From: CAVVDY01 sp963815775
GTDB lineage: Bacteria; Acidobacteriota; Terriglobia; Terriglobales; Acidobacteriaceae
Length of the DNA stretch: 64,000 nt
Direction of reading: 5' to 3'
NCBI GenBank assembly: GCA_963815775.1
Contig: CAWFIB010000021.1
Span: forward strand, 62,001 to 126,000
The notes under the pieces are model-generated. The model was not told the DNA's origin. It saw nothing but the letters and a program-made list of their open reading frames with translations, and did not search any database. The position numbers were made by a program, and so were the translations under genes. Positions 17,812 to 26,893 of this stretch are shown here, piece after piece. Numbering within the stretch: position 1 is the first letter of the stretch; every line of letters begins with the position of its first letter.

Positions 17812-19092
17812 ATGCCTTCGCCCTGGTCAGCCCTTGCCGAAGCCACCCCGGCCCAGCGCCGCACCTTGCTGGCCGCTGCCCTCGGCTGGATGCTCGACGC
17901 CTTCGACGTCATGCTCTACGCCCTGGTCGTCTCCCATATCATGCGCGACCTGAACATGTCCAAGCCTGTGGTCGGGTTGCTGAACACGCTCATGTTGCTG
18001 GCCTCCGGGGCGGGAGGATTGTTGTTTGGCGTCGTCGCCGACCGCATCGGCCGGGCTCGTGCCCTTTCCCTCAGCATTCTGACTTATTCGATCTTCTCTT
18101 TCGCTTCGGGTCTGTCGCAGTCCATTCTGCAACTTGCCGTCTTTCGCACCTTCCTCGGTCTTGGCATGGGCGGCGAATGGAACACCGGCGCGACCCTGGT
18201 CGCCGAAACCTGGCCTTCCCATTTGCGGGCCCGCGCTCTGTCCATGGTGCAGAGCTCCTGGGCCATCGGCTATGCCTTGGCTGCTCTGGTTGCCGGTGTC
18301 ATGCTCCGTCTTGCCAACTGGCGCTATGTCTTCTTCGTCGGCGTGCTGCCCGCGCTGGTGACCTTATGGATCCAGCGCCGCGTGCCCGAGTCGGAGATGT
18401 GGCGGGCCTCGCAAACCAGCAACCAACTGCCCGCCCCATCCCGCCGTTCGCCTTTGGCAGCAGGGGGGAAGAAGGGAACTCCCACTCTGTGGGACATCTT
18501 CCGTCCGCCTTTGCTGGGCAGCACCGTCGCTCTGTTGCTGGTCAACCTCTTCGGCCTCTTCGCCTGGTGGGGACTCTTCACCTGGATCCCGCCTTACCTT
18601 TCCATCCCGGTCGCTCAGGGTGGCCGAGGCTTCGGCGTGCTCTCCACCACCGGCCTGCTGCTGGCCCTCAATCTGCTGGGCATGCTGCCGGGCTATCTGT
18701 TCTTCGGTCTGGCCGCCGACCGCCTCGGCCGCAAAGGAGCCTTCATCCTGTATCTGGTGGCCGCCGCGGCGCTGGTGCCGCTCTATGCCATGGCCCGCAG
18801 CTCAACTGCGCTCCTGCTGTTAGGAATCGCCGTCGCCTTCTTTGGCACCGGATTCTTTTCCGGCTCCGGACTCATCGCCAGCGAGATCTTTCCTACCGCC
18901 ATCCGCGCCCAGGCGCTGGGGGTGACCTACAACGGCGCCCGCATGATCAGCGCCATCTCGCCGCTCATCATCGGATGGTTCGGCCAGAAACATGGCCTCG
19001 ACGTGGCCTTCTATCTGTGCGCGGGAGCTTTCTTGTTGGCGGCGCTGGCTGTCTTACCGCTGCCCGAGACAAAGGGAAGAGAGCTGCGGTAA
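17812..19092 (+). CDS. MFS transporter, sugar/aromatic-acid symporter type
   Basis: The 426-residue protein has about 12 hydrophobic segments. It carries the MFS loop 2-3 motif (GVVADRIGRARAL, about residues 72-84), DAFDVMLYA in helix 1 (typical of aromatic acid/H+ symporters and related carriers), and GLGMGGEWNTGATLVAE in helix 4. The loop 8-9 repeat of the motif (GLAADRLGRKG) is also present. The substrate cannot be read from the sequence; relatives carry organic acids, aromatic acids or sugars. It stands alone, divergent from the fibronectin-III gene. Confidence 0.85.
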   Translation: MPSPWSALAEATPAQRRTLLAAALGWMLDAFDVMLYALVVSHIMRDLNMSKPVVGLLNTLMLLASGAGGLLFGVVADRIGRARALSLSILTYSIFSFASGLSQSILQLAVFRTFLGLGMGGEWNTGATLVAETWPSHLRARALSMVQSSWAIGYALAALVAGVMLRLANWRYVFFVGVLPALVTLWIQRRVPESEMWRASQTSNQLPAPSRRSPLAAGGKKGTPTLWDIFRPPLLGSTVALLLVNLFGLFAWWGLFTWIPPYLSIPVAQGGRGFGVLSTTGLLLALNLLGMLPGYLFFGLAADRLGRKGAFILYLVAAAALVPLYAMARSSTALLLLGIAVAFFGTGFFSGSGLIASEIFPTAIRAQALGVTYNGARMISAISPLIIGWFGQKHGLDVAFYLCAGAFLLAALAVLPLPETKGRELR

Positions 19093-19110
19093 ATAGGGGA
19101 TCAAGGACGC

Positions 19111-19137
19111 AAAAAAGGCGGCCCTCGTCAGGCCGCC
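19111..19137 (-). terminator. Terminator of the first PEP-CTERM gene
   Basis: The 7-bp stem GGCGGCC/GGCCGCC with loop CTCGTCA is followed on the minus strand by a run of six T residues. It lies about 28 bases downstream of the PEP-CTERM stop codon at 19165. A near-identical copy follows the paralogous gene. Confidence 0.85.
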
Positions 19138-19164
19138 GAATAGTTACACAGATTCTAAACTGAC

Positions 19165-19809
19165 CTAGAAGCCGATCTTACGGCGCAGCACACCCGCCAG
19201 ACCCAGCACGCCCGATCCCATCAGCACCAGCGAGCCCGGCTCCGGAACCGCATTGCCTTCCACACTGGCATTGGTCACATACTGATACGGCGTTCCGCCC
19301 GAAATCGAGACATATGGCCGGAGAACATCGATCTCGAAGGTGTGGGTGCCGGCGCTGAGATCTGCGATGGCGCTGAGTGTCCCATTGAAGAGATCGTTGG
19401 GACCAATCTGGCCCACATCGTAGTCGGCCAGTACGCTTCCATCCAGCAGCAACCGGAAATCGCCGCCATCAGCGTTGGTGTGGCTTCCATCGCCCATCGC
19501 GGCCCAGTCAAAGCTGAGTGTGGCGGATCCGCCCGCGGTGGTAAAGGTTTGAGAAAGGGTTCCACCCTGGTAGGTGCCGTCAAAGTTCACTTCGCCGACT
19601 TCACCTTGGGCGGCATTCACGCCGCCCAATGGCCATGCCGTAACAAGTGGGAAGCCATCGCCCCATGTTCCGTTGGGAGTCGTTCCGATTGTCCAGCCGC
19701 TAAAGTCACCCGACTGGAAGCTTCCGTTGACAAGTAGCTGATCCGCGCTCGCCTGCAGCGCAAAAACTGCAAGCAGAGCCACGAGCACAAGAGGCAAGTA
19801 GCGTTTCAT
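19165..19809 (-). CDS. PEP-CTERM sorting domain protein (paralogue A)
   Basis: The 214-residue product has a signal peptide (MKRYLPLVLVALLAVFALQASA). A beta-rich domain follows (LLVNGSFQSGDFSGWTIGT near the N-terminus, then an all-beta jelly-roll-like region). The C-terminal PEP-CTERM signal is VPEPGSLVLMGSGVLGLAG followed by Arg-Arg-Lys. Such proteins are processed by exosortase and anchored or released with exopolysaccharide. The ribosome-binding site AGGAGGAAA precedes the ATG. It is clearly a tandem paralogue of the next gene, and the similarity extends through the stop codon into the terminator. No exosortase is seen in the window. Confidence 0.9.
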   Translation of the reverse strand: MKRYLPLVLVALLAVFALQASADQLLVNGSFQSGDFSGWTIGTTPNGTWGDGFPLVTAWPLGGVNAAQGEVGEVNFDGTYQGGTLSQTFTTAGGSATLSFDWAAMGDGSHTNADGGDFRLLLDGSVLADYDVGQIGPNDLFNGTLSAIADLSAGTHTFEIDVLRPYVSISGGTPYQYVTNASVEGNAVPEPGSLVLMGSGVLGLAGVLRRKIGF

Positions 19810-20021
19810 TGTTTCCTCCTAACACGCACGCTCAGGAACGGACATACATCGCCCGCCGTTTACAGGGCACAAGTCTAGTCCAGGGCAATCACGCGGTAAA
19901 GTAGTAATCCGGTTAAAAAAATTTGTAAGTTTTGGCTGTCGCGGGAGATGTGCTCTCCGCTCGCGGATCGCCACCGCGGTGCCCGACGGTCACCCCCACC
20001 ACCCGGCCATTCGTTCCGACG

Positions 20022-20047
20022 AAAAAGGCGGCCTCCCTCAGGCCGCC
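20022..20047 (-). terminator. Terminator of the second PEP-CTERM gene
   Basis: This copy has the same 7-bp GGCGGCC/GGCCGCC stem as the hairpin at 19111-19137, with loop TCCCTCA and five T residues after it on the minus strand. The matching sequence continues from the terminator into the 3' end of both genes. Confidence 0.85.
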
Positions 20048-20074
20048 GAATAGTTAAACAAATTCTAAACTGAT

Positions 20075-20725
20075 CTAGAAACCGAGCCTGCGGCGCACCA
20101 CGCCCGCCAGACCCAGCACTCCCGATCCCATCAGCACCAGTGAGCCCGGCTCCGGAACCGGATTGCCTTCCACATCCGCAGCCGTAATGTACTGGTAAGG
20201 GGTATTGCCGGAACTGCTGGTGTAGGGGCGCAGGATGTCGATCTCAAAGGTATGGGTACCGGCACTCAGGTCAGCGTTCGCGCTGAGCGTACCGCTGATG
20301 ATTTGATCTGCAGTGATCTCTCCTGTGTCAAACTCGGCCAGGATCGACCCATCCAGGATCAGCCGGAAATCGCCGCCGTCCGCGTTATTGTGGATGCCAT
20401 CACCCATCGCCGCGTACATGAAACTGAAGCTGGCAGCTCCGCCCGCGGTGGTAAACATCTGGGACAGCGTCGCGCCTTCGTAGTTACTGTTGGTATGTGT
20501 AATCTGGCCAACCTCTCCTTTCCAGGCATTGAGGTTGTTGTCCAGCGGCCACTGGGTGACAATCGGAAATCCGTCGCCGGCGGTGCCGTTCGAGGTGGTT
20601 CCCAAGGTCCAGCCGGTGAAATCGCCGGACTGGAAGCTTCCGTTGACCAGCAAATTGTCCGCACTTGCTTGAGCAGCAAACACCGCAAGCAACGCGATGA
20701 GCACAAAGGGCATGTAGTGTTTCAT
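20075..20725 (-). CDS. PEP-CTERM sorting domain protein (paralogue B)
   Basis: The 216-residue product has a signal peptide (MKHYMPFVLIALLAVFAAQASA), the same NGSFQSGDFTGWTLGT opening as its neighbour, and a C-terminal VPEPGSLVLMGSGVLGLAG followed by Arg-Arg-Arg. The start at 20725 is chosen because AGGAGAG precedes it and the signal peptide aligns with paralogue A. The mature domain recalls carbohydrate-binding jelly-roll domains of the DUF642/choice-of-anchor type, which is a guess. It is likely a surface or extracellular matrix protein. Confidence 0.9.
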   Translation of the reverse strand: MKHYMPFVLIALLAVFAAQASADNLLVNGSFQSGDFTGWTLGTTSNGTAGDGFPIVTQWPLDNNLNAWKGEVGQITHTNSNYEGATLSQMFTTAGGAASFSFMYAAMGDGIHNNADGGDFRLILDGSILAEFDTGEITADQIISGTLSANADLSAGTHTFEIDILRPYTSSSGNTPYQYITAADVEGNPVPEPGSLVLMGSGVLGLAGVVRRRLGF

Positions 20726-20966
20726 TGTTCTCTCCTGAATTTCGTACACAGGCGCAGAACCCGCACAGATTCAGAGGGTCTTCCGCAGTAGCCAAATTCT
20801 AGTCTCGATTCCCCTCAAGTGGAAGTTACAATTCTTGGAACGAATGGAATGATCGCCTCGGTAGGCACTTATGTGCCGAAGATCAGCCGTAAGGTCAGCC
20901 GTAAGATCAGTGAGGGTTTAAAACTTAACCTGGAAGTCATAACTGGTAAGCGACCTTGACACAACC

Positions 20967-21368
20967 ATGAACCGCCTCAGCATCAAGACCCACCAGAAAC
21001 GCGAAGTAGTCGACATCACCGAACAAGTACAGGGAGCCTTGCGCCGCGATCATCCCCGGCAGACCGGCGTCTGTCATCTGCTGGTGTTGCACACCACCGC
21101 GGCCCTGACCACGGCCGACCTCGATCCCGGAACCGATCTCGATATGCTCGATGCCTTCGAGGCCATGGTGCCTAAGCTGCATTACCGGCATCCGCACGAT
21201 CCGTCGCACACTCCCGACCACATCCTGTCCGCGCTGATCGGCACTTCGCTGGGCCTGATGGTCGAACAAGGCGCCCTGTTGCTGGGTACCTGGCAGCGCG
21301 TCGTGCTCATTGAACTCGATGGCCCCCGCCAGCGCGAGATCGCCATGGCTTTTTGCGCCTCGAAATAG
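20967..21368 (+). CDS. YjbQ/UPF0047 family protein
   Basis: The 133-residue product has the family hallmarks: VCHLLVLHTTAALTTADLDPGTDLD (split by a turn, about residues 42-66), a short HDPSHTPDHILSALIGTS region with the conserved histidines, and GTWQRVVLIELDGPRQRE near the C-terminus. The family is called secondary thiamine-phosphate synthase because of a weak promiscuous activity; the physiological role is uncertain. Length is normal. It stands alone, close to tatA, which is convergent. Confidence 0.85.
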   Translation: MNRLSIKTHQKREVVDITEQVQGALRRDHPRQTGVCHLLVLHTTAALTTADLDPGTDLDMLDAFEAMVPKLHYRHPHDPSHTPDHILSALIGTSLGLMVEQGALLLGTWQRVVLIELDGPRQREIAMAFCASK

Positions 21369-21376
21369 TCCCCAGA

Positions 21377-21544
21377 CTAGGATTCGGGTTTGGCCGGATC
21401 TTTGTCGCGCACCGCATCGCGGAAGCTGCGGATTCCTTCGCCGATGCCCTTGCCCAACTCCGGCAACTTCTTGGGTCCAAAGACCAGCAACGCTATGAAC
21501 ATGATCACCAGCAGGTGCATCGGTTGAAACAGCCCATCAAACAT
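21377..21544 (-). CDS. tatA: Sec-independent protein translocase subunit TatA
   Basis: The 55-residue product has an N-terminal membrane helix (PMHLLVIMFIALLVFGPKKLPELG) with the conserved FGP hinge, followed by an amphipathic helix (GKGIGEGIRSFRDAV) and a short acidic/basic tail. This is the TatA/TatE plan, though shorter than the usual 70-90 residues. The start at 21544 is supported by GAAAGAGG upstream; longer in-frame starts add no recognisable sequence. TatA oligomers form the pore of the twin-arginine translocase. tatC is not in the window. Confidence 0.88.
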   Translation of the reverse strand: MFDGLFQPMHLLVIMFIALLVFGPKKLPELGKGIGEGIRSFRDAVRDKDPAKPES

Positions 21545-21715
21545 GGAAGCCTCTTTCCGGGTAGGAGACGAATGGCGCTGCCTGGCAGCGTATCGCTTAA
21601 ACCCGCGGCCTAGCTGAATGTTGCCCTTGGCCCTGCCTGAACTTCCTCTGGAATTTCGACGCAAAATCCAGCAACATATTCCCATATCCCACTGGACGGT
21701 CCCGGTCGTAGCCTT

Positions 21716-23011
21716 ATGCACTACGGTTACATTTTCGCCTTTCCCGCCGCCCTGCTGGTAGTAGCCGTGGCTGCCAATCGGCTGTCCCGCCTCACCCGCG
21801 TCCCCGACATCATGGTGCTACTGCTGGCCGGCGTAGCACTCGGTCCCGTCATGCACTGGGTCAATCCCGACGTCTTCCAGCGCACACTGGGCGTGATCGG
21901 CATGCTGGCTCTGATCCTCATCCTCTTCGAAGGCGGGTTGGAGTTGCGCCTGCGCGAGGTGATACAGAACTTGCCCGGTGCTCTGCTGCTGGCCACGGCA
22001 TGCTTTGGCCTGACCGTGTATCTGGTAGCGGTGGTCACGCACTTTCTTCTGCACTTTTCGTGGATTGACAGCCTGCTGATCGGCGCTGCCCTGGGCTCCA
22101 CCAGCGGCTCCGTGGTTTTGCCGGCGCTGCAACAGATGGATTCGCCCAATTACCTCAAAGTCACCCTCACCCTGGAGTCATCGCTGGGCGAGATCCTCGC
22201 CGTGCTCACCGTCGGGGCGCTGGTCACGATCTCGGGTACATCAACCCTGTTTTCGGGATTGGTGGTGGGTTTCTCCCACAATGTGATCGTAGATGTGGTG
22301 CTGGGCATAGGTGCCGGCATTCTGTGGCGCAAGCTGTTGCCCTTCGTCGCCGAACAGCAGTTTGGCAACGCTTTGAATCTTGGAGTTGTGTTGGCCGTCT
22401 TCGCCATCGGCCGTCTGGCTGGAGGCAGCGGTCTGTTGGCCGAGTTGATCTTCGGCCTTACCCTGAGCAACCTGCCGCGGTCTCCCCACATAACCCGCCA
22501 GGGAGCGCGCATGGTCGCCTTTCAGGCTGAGTTCACCTTCCTGGTGCGTTCGTTCTTCTTTGTGGTGCTGGGCGTGATGGCGCAGGTAATAAGCCGCAGT
22601 TATATCCTGCCCATCATCGCCATCTTTGCGGCCCTGCTGATCGCGCGCGCGGTGGCGGTTTACGCTACACGCTGGAGCATTCACGGGTCGAGCCCGGCAG
22701 ACAACGAGTTGCTCTTCCTGATGCTGCCCCGCGGCCTGATCACTGCCGTGCTGGCCTTGCAAATCGTCAGCGCCCGCGGCCCCGACTTCGCCTTTCTCCC
22801 CTCCATGGCCTTCACCGTCGTGCTGGTAACCAACGCCTTCGTCATCGTGGCAGCCATGCGCTGCAGCCGGGCCCCACAGGCCGAGGTGCCGGCTCCGGCC
22901 GCACCAGCACTCAATCCTGATGCGGTGCCCACTGAACCAGCCATGAGTGCCGATCCGGCACCCGCCTTGCCGTTGACCGCGGAAGCCACTGCGGAAGCAG
23001 CCGAGGGCTAG
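21716..23011 (+). CDS. CPA-type cation:proton antiporter
   Basis: The 431-residue membrane protein has about 11-12 helices in the order of NhaP/CPA1 antiporters: VPDIMVLLLAGVALGP, ALILILFEGGLEL, GAALGSTSGSVVLPALQ. In the core helix where CPA1 members usually carry an Asn-Asp or similar acidic pair it reads LTLESSLGEILAVL, with Gly-Glu at that place. The last 50 residues are Ala/Pro-rich and likely cytoplasmic and disordered. It probably exchanges Na+ or K+ for H+ at the inner membrane; ion preference is unknown. Confidence 0.82.
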   Translation: MHYGYIFAFPAALLVVAVAANRLSRLTRVPDIMVLLLAGVALGPVMHWVNPDVFQRTLGVIGMLALILILFEGGLELRLREVIQNLPGALLLATACFGLTVYLVAVVTHFLLHFSWIDSLLIGAALGSTSGSVVLPALQQMDSPNYLKVTLTLESSLGEILAVLTVGALVTISGTSTLFSGLVVGFSHNVIVDVVLGIGAGILWRKLLPFVAEQQFGNALNLGVVLAVFAIGRLAGGSGLLAELIFGLTLSNLPRSPHITRQGARMVAFQAEFTFLVRSFFFVVLGVMAQVISRSYILPIIAIFAALLIARAVAVYATRWSIHGSSPADNELLFLMLPRGLITAVLALQIVSARGPDFAFLPSMAFTVVLVTNAFVIVAAMRCSRAPQAEVPAPAAPALNPDAVPTEPAMSADPAPALPLTAEATAEAAEG

Positions 23012-23050
23012 CTAGGGGAGAGGGCACACCGATCACCGAGAAGGCCAATC

Positions 23051-23094
23051 CTGATTCCTGATTCTCCGTGTCCTCCGTGTCCTCGGTGGTGAAT
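23051..23094. repeat. 9-bp repeat tract (CTCCGTGTC type)
   Basis: CTGATTC is repeated twice, followed by two copies of CTCCGTGTC and then CTCGGTGGTGAATC. The same closing motif, CCTCGGTGGTGAATC, ends the unrelated tract at 41223-41305. It lies in the gap between the antiporter and the penicillin-binding protein. Confidence 0.7.
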
Positions 23095-23266
23095 CAGGTT
23101 CTCTCTTCGTGGCGCATCCCCCACCTGCTCTACAATAGGTACATCGCTCTGGCGTTGACCGCCAAACAAACCAGGCGCGTCCCGGGATCGGCCTCTCCGA
23201 TAAACGGAATGTCTCCCTCTGCCGTCTATCATTAGGACCGATGGATGTCTCTGTGCTCTCATAAAC

Positions 23267-26008
23267 GTGGCGATTAAGATCAAACTTCCAGCTTCCGGGA
23301 AGCCGGCTCGCAAGAAGCCCGGCACAGCCTCTCGCCGCTCTTCGCGTTCGACGGCGAAGTCGGGCAGCTTCACCCTCTACGACCCCATGGTGAAGCTGTT
23401 TGCCGGCGGCTTCCTCGTCGCCGCAATCCTCTTGCTGGGCGTTTTCACATTTTTCTATGTCAAGTACTCGCGCATCGTCGACCAGCGCATGTCAGGCCCC
23501 CTCTTCAACAATGCGGCGAAGATCTACGCCCGCCCCAAGACGGTTTCCGTAGGCGAGGACATCAACGCGCATGAAATCGCAGCCAATCTGCGGCGCGCGG
23601 GATACAGCGAGCAGGGAACGGACGACGATTCCCCGATTGGCCACTACCGCTTCCTGCGTGATGGAATTGAGGTCCTTCCCGGGCCGCAGTCGTTGCGTGC
23701 AGCCGACGGCGCGATCATCCACTTTGAGAACGGCAAGGTCAGCGCCATCGAGATCACCGGCGGCGAAGGCGATGCGTCGCGGGATTACGAGCTCGAGCCG
23801 GTGCTGGTGACCGCGTTGTTCGAAGGTTCGGACCGCGCCAAGCAGCAGCTCATCAAGTTCGATGAGCTTCCCCACGATCTGGTCAATGCCATCGTCGCCA
23901 TCGAAGACCGGCGCTTCTTTCAGCACAGCGGCGTCAACTACTACCGCCTGGCCGAGGCGGGAATCACCGACATCATGCATGGCCATCGCACACAGGGCGG
24001 CTCCACCCTCACCATGCAGCTCTCGCGCGGCTTCTTCCTCACGCCGGAAAAGACCATCAAGCGCAAGCTGACCGAGATGCTGATCGCCATGGATGTGGAG
24101 CAGAAATTCTCCAAGCAGCAGATTTTTCAGATGTACGCCAATGAAGTGCCGCTGGGCCAACGTGGCACCTACAGCATCATGGGAGTGGGCGAAGCGGCGC
24201 GCGCCTACTTCAACAAGGACGTCAAAAATCTCACCCTGCCGGAGTGCGCGCTGCTGGCAGGCCTCATTCAGCGGCCCAGTTATCTTTCGCCGTACCGCCA
24301 TCCCGAGCGCGCCCTGGAGCGCCGCAACCTGGTGCTGGACTCCATGGTCGAGACCGGCGCCATTACCCGCCGGCAGGCCGAGCAGGCCAAGGCCACTCCG
24401 CTGAAGCTGGCTCCGCCTAATGTCGAGGCCAGCGACGCGCCTTACTTCGTCGACCTGGTGAAAGACCAGCTCTCCACCCAGTTCAGCGACAGCGATCTCA
24501 ACCAGCAGGCGCTGCGCATCTACACCACACTCGATCCCGATTTGCAGAAAGCCGCCTCCGAAGCCGTCGATGCGGGCATGAAGGAAGTGGACGAGCAGAT
24601 CATCAAGCGGCGTACCCGGAAGACCAGGGTCGGGACCGGCAAAAACGCCAAAGTCGAGACCACCGTCGAAAAAGGGCCCATGCCCCAGGTGGCGCTGATT
24701 GCGCTCGATCCCCACACCGGCGAGGTGCTGGCGCTGGTCGGCGGCCGCAACTACGGCTTGAGCCAGCTCGACCATGCCGTGGCCAAGCGTCCCACCGGCT
24801 CGATCTTCAAACCGTTTGTGTATGCCACGGCCGTCAGCAGTGCGCTGAATGGCGGGACCATTCCTCTGGATTCCCCCACCGGCGAGGGACCAGCCACCAA
24901 TGCGGTGTTCACTCCCGCGTCGCTGCTCGACGACTCCCCGGTGAGCATCGAGTACAACAATACAGTTTACGAACCACGCAACTATCATGACAGCTATAAG
25001 GGTGAAGTCACCGCCCGTTACGCGCTGGCGCTCTCCCTCAACAACGCCACCGTGCGCCTGGCGCAGGACGTCGGCTTCGACAAGGTCGCCGCCCTGGCCC
25101 GGGTCTCGGGCGTCACCAGCGCACGGGGAACACCCTCCGTCGCGCTGGGATCGTATGACGCCACTCCCCTGGAGATGGCCGGCGCCTACACCGTGTTCGC
25201 CAATGGCGGCAAGCACATGGCGCCGCAAATGCTCCGCTCGGTGCGCGACAGCAAGGGCGAAGTCTTGCAGAAGTACGACTCGGAATCCAAACAGGTGCTC
25301 GATGCCCGCGTCGCCTACGTGCTGACCACCATGATGCAGGGCGTCATCGACAACGGCACCGGATATACCGTGCGGGCGCGCGGCTTCACCGCTCCTGCCG
25401 CGGGCAAGACCGGTACCTCGCACGATGCCTGGTTCGCGGGATACACCAGCAATCTGCTGTGCATCGTCTGGGTGGGCAACGACGACTACACCGACCTGAA
25501 GCTGGCCGGCGCATCGACGGCCGCTCCCATCTGGACCGAGTTCATGAAGCGCGCGGTGAAAGTCCCGCAGTACTCCGATCCCAAACAGTTTTCCGCGCCC
25601 CAGGGCGTGGTGGTCGAACAGATCGACAAAGTCACCAACTTGCTGGCCACGCCGGCGTGCCCCCAGACCTACACGGTAGCGTTCATCGCCGGCACCGAGC
25701 CCCAGAAGACCTGCGAGCAGGCCTTTACCGATAATCGCGGGGTCTTCTCCAGGATTCTGGGAATCGGCTCGCCGCCGGTAGCGCCTCCTCCCCCAGACAC
25801 CAACGGCGCGGTGCAAGCCACCACTGCCGCGGCACCGGAGACCACCGATCCGTCCGTCACCGCTCAACCCGCTGAAAACCCCCAGAAACAGAAGGCAAAA
25901 CGTGGGTTTTGGGGCCGGCTTTTCGGCGGCAAAGGCGACAGCGGAAATCAGCCTCCACAAAATCCTGGCCAGGGAAACGAAAAAGGGAACAAAAATCCGC
26001 CCCAATAG
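23267..26008 (+). CDS. Class A penicillin-binding protein (PBP1B-type)
   Basis: This bifunctional cell-wall synthase of 913 residues starts at GTG. It has a basic cytoplasmic tail, a membrane helix (about residues 45-68) and a UvrB-like (UB2H) region typical of PBP1B. The glycosyltransferase domain carries catalytic Glu213 in AIEDRRFFQHSG and GGSTLTMQLSRGFFLTPEKT. The transpeptidase has SIFK (Ser512, Lys515), SLN (Ser590-Asn592) and KTG (Lys714). The C-terminal 80 residues are Pro/Ala/Gln-rich and low-complexity. All catalytic motifs are intact. It polymerises lipid II and cross-links the glycan. Confidence 0.93.
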   Translation: MAIKIKLPASGKPARKKPGTASRRSSRSTAKSGSFTLYDPMVKLFAGGFLVAAILLLGVFTFFYVKYSRIVDQRMSGPLFNNAAKIYARPKTVSVGEDINAHEIAANLRRAGYSEQGTDDDSPIGHYRFLRDGIEVLPGPQSLRAADGAIIHFENGKVSAIEITGGEGDASRDYELEPVLVTALFEGSDRAKQQLIKFDELPHDLVNAIVAIEDRRFFQHSGVNYYRLAEAGITDIMHGHRTQGGSTLTMQLSRGFFLTPEKTIKRKLTEMLIAMDVEQKFSKQQIFQMYANEVPLGQRGTYSIMGVGEAARAYFNKDVKNLTLPECALLAGLIQRPSYLSPYRHPERALERRNLVLDSMVETGAITRRQAEQAKATPLKLAPPNVEASDAPYFVDLVKDQLSTQFSDSDLNQQALRIYTTLDPDLQKAASEAVDAGMKEVDEQIIKRRTRKTRVGTGKNAKVETTVEKGPMPQVALIALDPHTGEVLALVGGRNYGLSQLDHAVAKRPTGSIFKPFVYATAVSSALNGGTIPLDSPTGEGPATNAVFTPASLLDDSPVSIEYNNTVYEPRNYHDSYKGEVTARYALALSLNNATVRLAQDVGFDKVAALARVSGVTSARGTPSVALGSYDATPLEMAGAYTVFANGGKHMAPQMLRSVRDSKGEVLQKYDSESKQVLDARVAYVLTTMMQGVIDNGTGYTVRARGFTAPAAGKTGTSHDAWFAGYTSNLLCIVWVGNDDYTDLKLAGASTAAPIWTEFMKRAVKVPQYSDPKQFSAPQGVVVEQIDKVTNLLATPACPQTYTVAFIAGTEPQKTCEQAFTDNRGVFSRILGIGSPPVAPPPPDTNGAVQATTAAAPETTDPSVTAQPAENPQKQKAKRGFWGRLFGGKGDSGNQPPQNPGQGNEKGNKNPPQ

Positions 26009-26044
26009 GTCTAATATGGTGGCAAATGGGGTGGAGGTCCGACT

Positions 26045-26884
26045 ATGGACCGTATTTACCGTTCTCCGATCCTGTGCCGCTGCTTAGTGCTGGCGGCTGT
26101 TCTCACCTTATCGCTGTGCGCCGTAGCTGCGGATGATTTTGATCAGCAGATGCCCAGCAATCTGCCGGTCACGCCAACCGTGGTTGCACCTTCGCCACCG
26201 CTGATACCACTCAAAGGCTCCAGCGCCGCCGACCTGGAACACGAGGGGGACTTGCTGCGCGCGCAGAAGCGCTATCTCGACGCTGTCGACTACTATCAGG
26301 CTGCGCTTGACCAGCAGCAAACGCCGCTGCGCTATAACAAGCTGGGCATGGCCTACCTGTTTCTGCAGCAGGAAAGCCATGCGAAGAAGGCTTTCAATCA
26401 CGCCCTGAAGCTCGACAAGAACTGCGCGGAAGCCTGGAACAACCGCGGCTTTGTGGAGCAGGTGGGCCGGAACTATGGCAGGGCGGCCAAATACTACGAA
26501 CACGCTCTGGCATTGAAGCCGGGATCACCAACGTTTCACTACAACCTCGCGTCGGTTTACTTCGCGCGCCACAAGTACCAGGAAGCGGCGACGGAATATC
26601 GCGCGGCATACATGATCGATCCCGACATCTTCGATCGCGTGTCGCGTATGGGTATCCTGGCGCAAACCAGTTCGCCGGAAGATCGTGCCGCGTTTTCCTT
26701 CATGGTCGCCAGGATGTACGCCCAGGCGGGGGACGTCGATCACTCGCTGGAGTATCTGCGCAAAGCGATGGAGGAAGGCTTCAAGAACATCAAGCGGGTC
26801 TACACAGACTCGGAGTTCGCCACGCTGCGCACCGACAAGCGCTTCACCGAGCTGATGGAACAGCGCCCGCAGCCGCTGCCGTGA
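26045..26884 (+). CDS. Secreted TPR protein
   Basis: The 279-residue product has a signal peptide (LVLAAVLTLSLCAVAA) and at least four tetratricopeptide repeats between about residues 60 and 200, for example ALDQQQTPLRYNKLGMAYLF and AWNNRGFVEQVGRNYGRAA. TPR repeats mediate protein-protein contacts. GGAGG lies upstream of the ATG. It begins 36 bases after the penicillin-binding protein and may be co-transcribed; a scaffolding role near the cell wall is an inference from this position only. Confidence 0.82.
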   Translation: MDRIYRSPILCRCLVLAAVLTLSLCAVAADDFDQQMPSNLPVTPTVVAPSPPLIPLKGSSAADLEHEGDLLRAQKRYLDAVDYYQAALDQQQTPLRYNKLGMAYLFLQQESHAKKAFNHALKLDKNCAEAWNNRGFVEQVGRNYGRAAKYYEHALALKPGSPTFHYNLASVYFARHKYQEAATEYRAAYMIDPDIFDRVSRMGILAQTSSPEDRAAFSFMVARMYAQAGDVDHSLEYLRKAMEEGFKNIKRVYTDSEFATLRTDKRFTELMEQRPQPLP

Positions 26885-26893
26885 TGGTTCGAC

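Noticed and set aside
23492..26005. Very long open frame antisense to the penicillin-binding protein
   Set aside because: It lies fully within a gene with all catalytic motifs, has His/Gly/Arg-rich composition typical of GC-rich antisense frames, and shows no domain.
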